Assembly: GCF_004117055.1 (NCBI RefSeq) | Contig: NZ_CP026363.1 | Location: forward strand, 2,100,001 to 2,164,000 | DNA: 64,000 nucleotides | Reading direction: 5' to 3' | Source of the DNA: Brevibacillus agri | GTDB taxonomy: Bacteria > Bacillota > Bacilli > Brevibacillales > Brevibacillaceae | In this document: positions 58,392 through 64,000 of the stretch, one piece after another | How the letters are laid out: every line of letters starts with the position of its first letter | Numbering within the stretch: position 1 is the stretch's first letter | Notes under the pieces: generated by a model | Told to the model about the DNA's origin: nothing | The model's database searches: none | The model's input: only the letters and a program-made list of their open reading frames with translations | Position numbers and translations under genes: made by a program

Positions 58392-60062
58392 GACCAGCAT
58401 CTCGTTTTCTATAATTTCGTATGGATAGCCTTGCTCGACGAGAAAAAGCTGACGGTGGAGCGAAAACTCCTGCTCTCTCGTATCGCGTGTCACCAGTGTA
58501 TAAAAGTGAGCGGTGTTATTTTCGGTTTTTGGTCGCAAGATTCGTCCCAGTCGCTGCGCTTCTTCCTGGCGGGAGCCAAACGTGCCCGAGATTTGAATCG
58601 CCACATTGGCGTCCGGCAAATCAACGGCGAAATTGGCCACCTTGGAGACGATCAGGCGTGTGATTTCCCCTTTTTTAAATTGTTGATACAGCGTCTCGCG
58701 CTCTTTTTCCGGCACTTTGCCCGTAATCAGCGGCAGTTGCAGGGCAGTCGCCATCTGTTCCAGTTGGTCGACGTACTGGCCGATAATCAGCACCCGGTCG
58801 CCTTCGTGGCGCTCCAGCAGCTTTTTGACAACGTCCAGCTTTTTCGGGTTTTCGGCGGCGATCCGGAACTTTTGCCGTGCCGTCGCATGCGCATACGCTT
58901 CCCGCCACTTCGGCTCAAAAGGCAGCCGGATTTCCCGGCAGCGGGCTTCCGCAATCCAGCCCGCATCCTCCATCGCTTTCCAAGGAACCTCGTACTTTTT
59001 CGGCCCGATCAGTGTAAAGACGTCTTCTTCCCGGCCGTCTTCCCTGACGAGCGTAGCCGTCAAGCCCAGTCGGCGTGTCGCCTGAATCCCGGAAGTAACA
59101 CGAAAAACAGGTGCAGGCAATAAATGCACCTCATCGTAAATAATAAGCCCCCAGTCACGCTCTGAAAAGAGTTTCATATGAGGAAATTCATCCAGAGAGG
59201 TGGGGCGGTATGTGAGAATTTGATAAGTTGCCACAGTTATCGGCTTTACTTCCTTGTGATCGCCGGTGTATTCGCCGACAAGCTCGGGATCAAGATCGGT
59301 TTTGTCCAGCAGCTCGGCGATCCATTGCCGCACGGAAGTCGTATTCGTCGTCAAAATAAGCGTAGCAGTCTGCAACTGGGAAATCGCGCCAATGCCAATG
59401 ACGGTCTTCCCGGCTCCACAGGGCAGCACGAGCACGCCGCTTCCGCCTAGAGCGGAGCCGCCGCGGTAAAAGGCGTCTACCGCTTCCTGCTGGTACGGGC
59501 GCAAGGCAAACGGCTTTCCCACAGCGCTGTTCGCCCGCAAGCTGACCGGGCACGATTCGCCTTGCGAATAGCCCGCCAAATCCTGGACAGGCAGCCCCAA
59601 CCGGATCAGCTCCTGCTTGATGAGGCCGCGCGCGTAGCTTTTGAGCACGTAGCCGTCTTCGAGCAGGGCCGCGATCGACTTGTATCCGGCAAGCTCCGTG
59701 AGAACGAGCGGATCGTCGCTATGTAAAACGAGGTCGTCCCCGCGGCGTTCGAGCCGGATCAGACCGTATTTGCGCATCGTTTCGTCGATTTCCTTGACGA
59801 TGGTTGGCGGCACGCTGTATTTGCTGTACGCGCCGAGGATGTCTGTCACCTCGTGCGGCTGCATCCCGCTCGCGGCCGCATTCCAGAGCGACAGCGGCGT
59901 CATCCGGTACGTATGGATGTACTCCGGGCTTTTCAGCAGTTCGCAAAACCCGCTGATGGCCTGTCTGGCTTCGGCAAACTGCGGATGCTGCGTTTCCAAT
60001 AAAATAGTGCGATCGCTTTGCACGATCATCGGCAAGTCTGGACGATAAGACAAGAGATTCAC
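58389..60062 (-). CDS. XPB/ERCC3-family DNA helicase
   Basis: 557 aa. An N-terminal accessory region (about 1-175) is followed by helicase domain 1 with FALRPYQQEAVDAFYRGG, Walker A LPCGAGKTVIG (Lys219), DEVH box IYDEVHLLP (Asp310-Glu311) and GLTATLVREDG. Domain 2 has LIIGQYVDQLEQMA and QRLGRILRPK. Bacterial XPB proteins unwind DNA and in archaea pair with the nuclease Bax1; no Bax1-like gene is visible here. The role in this organism is not established. Confidence 0.93.
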   Translation of the reverse strand: MNLLSYRPDLPMIVQSDRTILLETQHPQFAEARQAISGFCELLKSPEYIHTYRMTPLSLWNAAASGMQPHEVTDILGAYSKYSVPPTIVKEIDETMRKYGLIRLERRGDDLVLHSDDPLVLTELAGYKSIAALLEDGYVLKSYARGLIKQELIRLGLPVQDLAGYSQGESCPVSLRANSAVGKPFALRPYQQEAVDAFYRGGSALGGSGVLVLPCGAGKTVIGIGAISQLQTATLILTTNTTSVRQWIAELLDKTDLDPELVGEYTGDHKEVKPITVATYQILTYRPTSLDEFPHMKLFSERDWGLIIYDEVHLLPAPVFRVTSGIQATRRLGLTATLVREDGREEDVFTLIGPKKYEVPWKAMEDAGWIAEARCREIRLPFEPKWREAYAHATARQKFRIAAENPKKLDVVKKLLERHEGDRVLIIGQYVDQLEQMATALQLPLITGKVPEKERETLYQQFKKGEITRLIVSKVANFAVDLPDANVAIQISGTFGSRQEEAQRLGRILRPKTENNTAHFYTLVTRDTREQEFSLHRQLFLVEQGYPYEIIENEMLV

Positions 60063-60194
60063 CTCGTTACAAACGGCATATGAATCAGCACTATGGTATC
60101 ACAATCCGGAAAAGAAAGAAAAACGAACAGGTAACATTTACGGTTGGATGGGAAACAATATCCCAAAGCATGGTCGGAAAGGAAGGCGAGGAGC

Positions 60195-61517
60195 ATGGGA
60201 ACGTGGGGAAGCTTGTTCAACTTGGGATTGGTCTTGATCCTCGTTTTCCTCAACGGGTTCTTTGTCGCAACCGAATTTGCCGTCGTAAAAGTGAGGGAAT
60301 CGAGGATTGCCCAACTGGTGGCGGAAGGGAACAAGCGCGCCGTAAACGTCGAGCAGGTCATCCAAAATTTGGACGCTTATTTGTCTGCGTGCCAGCTTGG
60401 CATCACGCTGGCGTCTCTCGGGCTTGGCTGGCTGGGCGAGCCTGCGGTGGCTCATCTGCTGCATCCCGTTTTTCGCTATTTTCAGCTCAACGAGACGCTG
60501 GTGAGCAGCATTTCCTTTATTATCGCGTTTTCGGTCATTACCTTTCTGCACATTGTACTGGGGGAGCTGGCACCGAAAACGTTGGCGATCCAGCGCACGG
60601 AAATGGTCGTGCTGGCTGTGGCCCGGCCGATTCAACTGTTTCACAAAATCATGTATCCGTTCATTGCGCTCTTGAACTGGTCGGCCAGCCGCTTTCTCGC
60701 GCTGTTTCACATTTCGATGGAGCCGCATCAGGAAGCGCATACCGAAGAAGAAATCCGCATTCTCGTCAACGAAAGCCACAAAAGCGGGCTGATCGACCAA
60801 ACCGAGCTGATGCTCGTCGACAACATCTTCGACTTTTCCGAGACGATGGCCCGAGAAATCATGGTTCCGCGCACAGACATGGTGGTGCTGAACTTGCGCG
60901 ATCCGTTCGAGGAAAACGTCCGGCTGGTGCAAAACGGCCGTTTTACCCGCTATCCGGTCGTGGACGGTGACAAGGATCACGTCGTGGGGAGCTTGCACAT
61001 CAAAGATTTGCTGACGGGTCTGTTGGAGGGCGAGCACAAAGATTTGCAGACGCTGATGCGCCCGATCCTGACTGTGCCCGAGACGATCTCGATCAGCCGT
61101 CTTTTGACGATGCTGCAAAAACAGCGGGGACAACTGGCGATCATCATTGACGAGTACGGCGGGACAGCGGGGCTGGTCACGCTTGAAGATATTATGGAAG
61201 AAATCGTCGGAGACATCCAGGACGAGTTTGACGATGAGCGCCCGGAAGTCGAGAAAAACGACGGGATTTTGTCGCTCGACGGCCGGATGCTCCTGGAGGA
61301 AGTGGGCGACTACCTGGACATTGATCTGGAATCAAGCGAGGTGGATACGCTTGCCGGCTGGATTTACATGCAGATTGACCACCCGCCGCGCGTGGGCGAC
61401 CGGGTGCGCGAAGGCAAGTACGAGTTCGTGGTCGGGGAAGTCGATCATTACCGGATTACCAGAGTTTTTGTCAAAAAACTGGCGAACGTCGAGGAAGAAA
61501 TCGGTACGAAAGATTGA
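60195..61517 (+). CDS. CNNM/CorC-family (HlyC/CorC) membrane protein
   Basis: 440 aa. DUF21/CNNM membrane domain (about 5-195; LVLILVFLNGFFVATEFAVV, HIVLGELAPKTLAIQR), two CBS domains (about 215-335; MVPRTDMVVLNLRD, QLAIIIDEYGGTAGLVTLED) and a CorC_HlyC C-terminal domain (about 350-435). Related bacilli proteins (MpfA/YhdP type) export Mg2+. ATG 60195 has GGCGAGGAG upstream. Confidence 0.92.
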   Translation: MGTWGSLFNLGLVLILVFLNGFFVATEFAVVKVRESRIAQLVAEGNKRAVNVEQVIQNLDAYLSACQLGITLASLGLGWLGEPAVAHLLHPVFRYFQLNETLVSSISFIIAFSVITFLHIVLGELAPKTLAIQRTEMVVLAVARPIQLFHKIMYPFIALLNWSASRFLALFHISMEPHQEAHTEEEIRILVNESHKSGLIDQTELMLVDNIFDFSETMAREIMVPRTDMVVLNLRDPFEENVRLVQNGRFTRYPVVDGDKDHVVGSLHIKDLLTGLLEGEHKDLQTLMRPILTVPETISISRLLTMLQKQRGQLAIIIDEYGGTAGLVTLEDIMEEIVGDIQDEFDDERPEVEKNDGILSLDGRMLLEEVGDYLDIDLESSEVDTLAGWIYMQIDHPPRVGDRVREGKYEFVVGEVDHYRITRVFVKKLANVEEEIGTKD

Positions 61518-61643
61518 TGAAAAAAGCTTTTCAGGACGCAATAATATGCTATAATGGGACACAAGTTGCACAAATGCAAAAAGGCCCGGCCGCCGGAGGG
61601 TGGTCAGTGGCTAAGAGAGCAGAGCTTAGAGGAGGAAGTACAG

Positions 61644-62651
61644 ATGAGACGAGCAGTCAGTATGGTACTGACCACATTGCTGGCCTTTTCTTTGGCAGCA
61701 TGTGGAAATCAAACAGGTGGACAAAGCGAGGCTACCACGGCTAATTCCGGCCAGGAGCAAACCGTGAAAATTGGCCTGACGCAATTCGTAGAGCATCCGG
61801 CACTGGATGCGATTCATCAAGGAATTTTGGATGGCTTGAAGGAATCCGGCTACGAAGAGGGCAAAAATCTGGAGGTTGACTACCAGAACGCCCATGGCGA
61901 TATGAACAACACGGTATCAATTGCGCAAAAGTACGCCGGAGACAAAAAGGATTTGGTCGTAGCGATCGCTACCCCGTCCGCTCAGGCTGCAGCCAAGGCG
62001 ATTGCCGACAAACCTGTTGTGTTCAGTTCCGTAACAGACCCGATCTCGGCTCAACTGGTCAGCAGTCTGGAAAAACCGGACAAAAACGTGACCGGTACGA
62101 GCGACAAAGTATCCATGGAACAGCAATTGAAGCTGGTCAAAACCTTCCTGCCACAGTTGAAAAAGCTGGGCGTCATCTACACCACCTCTGAAGTGAATTC
62201 GGAGGTTCAGGTAAAAGAACTGGAAGAAGCAGCGAGCAAAGAAGGCGTAGAAATCGTCAAGGCGGGCATTTCCCAGCTCTCCGAGGTGCAACTGGCAGCT
62301 CAGGGACTTGCTGGAAAAGCAGACGCCATGTTCATTCCGATTGACAACACCGTCGTGTCTTCGTTTGAGGCCGTACTGGGAGCAGCGGAAGCGAACAAGA
62401 TTCCTGTCTTCGCTTCTGACACCGACACCGTCAAGCGCGGCGCAGTCGCCACGTACGGAATCGATTACTACCTGATTGGCAAACAAACAGGAGAGATGGC
62501 TGCCCGCGTCCTGAAAGGACAAGCGGTCGCCGACACTCCAGTCGAAATTTCAAAGCAGGCCGACCTGTACATCAATGAAACGGCTGCCGGGAAGTTTGGT
62601 CTCACGATTTCTGAGGCACTCAAACAGCAGGCGAAAGAAATCATCAAGTAA
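61644..62651 (+). CDS. ABC transporter substrate-binding lipoprotein (TrpX/DUF534 type), first copy
   Basis: 335 aa. Lipobox LAAC (Cys at about 20) makes it a lipoprotein. The body is ABC_sub_bind (DUF534): GLTQFVEHPALDAIHQGILD, LVVAIATPSAQAAAKAIAD, KLGVIYTTSEVNSEVQV and TYGIDYYLIGKQTGEMAARV. The family includes the tryptophan/tyrosine-type TrpXYZ importers of firmicutes. GAGGAGGAAG precedes ATG. TATAAT at 61550-61555 is a good -10. No T-box is recognised in the short leader. Confidence 0.9.
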   Translation: MRRAVSMVLTTLLAFSLAACGNQTGGQSEATTANSGQEQTVKIGLTQFVEHPALDAIHQGILDGLKESGYEEGKNLEVDYQNAHGDMNNTVSIAQKYAGDKKDLVVAIATPSAQAAAKAIADKPVVFSSVTDPISAQLVSSLEKPDKNVTGTSDKVSMEQQLKLVKTFLPQLKKLGVIYTTSEVNSEVQVKELEEAASKEGVEIVKAGISQLSEVQLAAQGLAGKADAMFIPIDNTVVSSFEAVLGAAEANKIPVFASDTDTVKRGAVATYGIDYYLIGKQTGEMAARVLKGQAVADTPVEISKQADLYINETAAGKFGLTISEALKQQAKEIIK

Positions 62652-62678
62652 AAAGAGAGCGTCAAGCTCTCTTTTTAT
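62651..62678 (+). terminator. Terminator between the two substrate-binding genes
   Basis: AAAAAGAGAGC and GCTCTCTTTTT form a perfect stem with a T run. It would allow the first protein to be made in excess or the two to be separately controlled. Confidence 0.85.
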
Positions 62679-62741
62679 TCTTTTAAAACTGTTTTATCCG
62701 TGTTAAAATTAGTAAAAATTTTTCAAGGGGGTATTTATCGC

Positions 62742-63794
62742 ATGGTTAAACAAAAAAAGACTATCAGAAAAATTCAGAGTATTTTATTTCCTTTGCTGCT
62801 TTTGTCTGTTACCGCATGTGGACAGCAAAGCGCTACTCCGGCGAACAACGGGCAGGAAACCCCTGCTGCGAATCAGCCGGCGCCTTCTGCTGAGAACAAG
62901 CAGTTTACGATTGGCATTTCCCAATTCGTAGAGCACCCTGCCTTGGATGCAGCGCGTGAAGGATTTGTGGCGCAGCTTGCGAAAAACGGCTACGAAGACG
63001 GCAAGCAAGTGAAAATTGACGTGAAATCGGCGCAGGCGAGCATGGACACAGCGATTTCCATCGCGCAAAAATTCGAGGCGGACAAAGTAGACCTCGTGCT
63101 GGCGATCGCCACTCCAACCGCGCAGGCAGCAGCGCAGACGAGCAAAGAAATTCCGATTTTGTTTACGGCAGTTACTGACCCGGTCGAGGCTGGTCTGGTA
63201 AAATCAATGGAGCAGCCAGGCGCGAACGTGACAGGTACTTCCGACATGAACCCGGTCGAAGAGCAGCTCAAGCTGGTAAAGGAGCTGAAAGCGGACGCGA
63301 AGTCGGTAGGCGTCATCTACAGCTCGGGTGAAGTAAACTCCAAGGTACAGGTAGACGCAGCCAAAGCGGTTGCGGACAAGCTCGGCCTGACCATCCAGGA
63401 AGCGGCAATCACGAGCGCGACAGAAGTGAAGCAAGCGGCCGAGTCGATGGTAGGCAAAGTCGATGCGTTCTACGTGCCGACCGACAACATGGTCGTATCG
63501 TCCATCGCGGCTGTACTGGGCGTAGCGGAAGCGCAAAAAATTCCGGTGATCGCAGGCGAGGAAAACTCCGTGAAGAGCGGGGCGATTGCCACTTACGGCA
63601 TCGACTACACCAAATTGGGCGAGCAAACTGCGGACATGGCCGTGAAAATTTTGAAGGGCGAAGCGAAGCCGGCTGACATGGCGGTTGAGATGCAAGCAGA
63701 CATGAAACTCGTCTTGAACAAAAAAGCAGCGGAGAAAATGGGAGTGACCATTCCGCAATCCATGCTCGACCGCGCAGGCGAAGTGATCGAGTAA
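62742..63794 (+). CDS. ABC transporter substrate-binding lipoprotein (TrpX/DUF534 type), second copy
   Basis: 350 aa, lipobox VTAC. The body parallels the first copy almost block by block: GISQFVEHPALDAAREGFVA, LVLAIATPTAQAAAQTSKEI, SVGVIYSSGEVNSKVQVDAA, TYGIDYTKLGEQTADMAVKI. It is a clear tandem paralogue. It lies 28 bp before the permease gene and so is the partner most likely to belong to the complete transporter. AAGGGGG precedes ATG. Confidence 0.9.
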   Translation: MVKQKKTIRKIQSILFPLLLLSVTACGQQSATPANNGQETPAANQPAPSAENKQFTIGISQFVEHPALDAAREGFVAQLAKNGYEDGKQVKIDVKSAQASMDTAISIAQKFEADKVDLVLAIATPTAQAAAQTSKEIPILFTAVTDPVEAGLVKSMEQPGANVTGTSDMNPVEEQLKLVKELKADAKSVGVIYSSGEVNSKVQVDAAKAVADKLGLTIQEAAITSATEVKQAAESMVGKVDAFYVPTDNMVVSSIAAVLGVAEAQKIPVIAGEENSVKSGAIATYGIDYTKLGEQTADMAVKILKGEAKPADMAVEMQADMKLVLNKKAAEKMGVTIPQSMLDRAGEVIE

Positions 63795-63822
63795 TAAACG
63801 CAGCAACAGGAGGATTTCTTCT

Positions 63823-64000
63823 ATGAATTTGGCAATAATGGGAGCCATCGAGCAGGGCTTGCTATTTGGAATTTTAGCTCTGGGCGTGTATTTGACCTTT
63901 CGCATTCTGAACGTACCTGACTTGACGGTAGATGGCAGCTTTGCCCTGGGCGGCGCGATCGCAGCCAAGTTTATCATCGATGGAACCAACCCGTACCTGG
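63823..64000 (+). CDS. ABC transporter permease (TrpY type), 5' part, runs off the window
   Basis: The 59 visible codons begin MNLAIMGAIEQGLLFGILAL and continue GVYLTFRILNVPDLTVDGSF, the BPD_transp_2 permease pattern found next to DUF534 binding proteins. ACAGGAGGA lies 8-9 nt before ATG. An ATPase gene is expected beyond the window end. Confidence 0.88.
   Translation, partial: MNLAIMGAIEQGLLFGILALGVYLTFRILNVPDLTVDGSFALGGAIAAKFIIDGTNPYL

Noticed and set aside
61550-61643. Trp T-box before the TrpX-type gene
   Set aside because: The leader is under 100 nt and lacks T-box motifs.

Overview
The window looks like the chromosome of an endospore-forming member of the Bacillota, most likely Brevibacillus or a close relative in the Paenibacillaceae. 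This is inferred from gene content, not from a database search. The supporting genes are an alpha/beta-type SASP, a spoVAC-spoVAD-spoVAE operon, gerW (ytfJ), a SleB-type cortex hydrolase, S-layer homology domains, a TagU-type LCP protein, strong Shine-Dalgarno sequences with frequent TTG/GTG starts, and a Bacillus-type FadR box. Genes lie on both strands, intrinsic terminators are plentiful, and there is no rRNA, prophage or CRISPR array.

Layout. (1) 1-850: tRNA cluster Lys (partial), Leu(CAG), Gly(GCC), Arg(ACG), Pro(UGG), Leu(UAA), Gly(UCC), closed by a terminator. (2) 1337-3366: a cytosolic sensor histidine kinase split near its 5' end by an 858-bp IS427-group (IS5 family) element. (3) 3583-12706: TerC-family membrane protein, YkoP-like protein plus glycosyltransferase, then a sporulation block: SASP, DUF1657, DUF421-DUF1657 fusion, SpoVAC/AD/AE, SleB-like hydrolase, SLH-3D protein, DUF2953 protein, GerW. 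(4) 12776-19299: orphan FliD-like protein, pyruvate carboxylase, gamma-glutamylcyclotransferase-like protein, Tpx. (5) 19428-22887: self-regulated TetR plus metallo-beta-lactamase (MBL)-fold pair, GNAT, second IS copy, lipoprotein. (6) 22970-26999: RluA-type pseudouridine synthase, a structured leader with a cre-like site, and the homogentisate pathway (FAH-family hydrolase, HmgA, flavin reductase). (7) 27077-36528: small envelope genes, a luciferase-like monooxygenase/TetR operon, an AT-rich islet, Map, NadE, a frameshifted MBL gene, DUF2062, DedA, DUF1232 and YhaM. (8) 36720-41893: secreted PepSY-like protein and an unrecognised three-gene cluster ending in a SEC-C/integrase-core-like protein. 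(9) 41977-53246: Fsr-type MFS, degenerate PfkB kinase, LCP protein, FadH with a FadR box, YtnP-like lactonase, second MFS, SGNH hydrolase. (10) 53377-64000: ABC exporter, membrane genes, ECF sigma/anti-sigma pair with its own ECF promoter, XPB-family helicase, CNNM/CorC protein, and tandem TrpX-type ABC substrate-binding lipoproteins with the start of their permease.

The sporulation genes fit together: candidate sigma-G promoters precede the SASP and the spoVA operon, whose products protect spore DNA and move dipicolinic acid. The FAH/HmgA/flavin reductase operon is a tyrosine/phenylalanine catabolic unit. The least explained pieces are the SEC-C three-gene cluster, the DUF421-DUF1657 fusion inside the spoVA operon, the orphan FliD-like protein, the IS-rewritten kinase and the leader upstream of the homogentisate operon.
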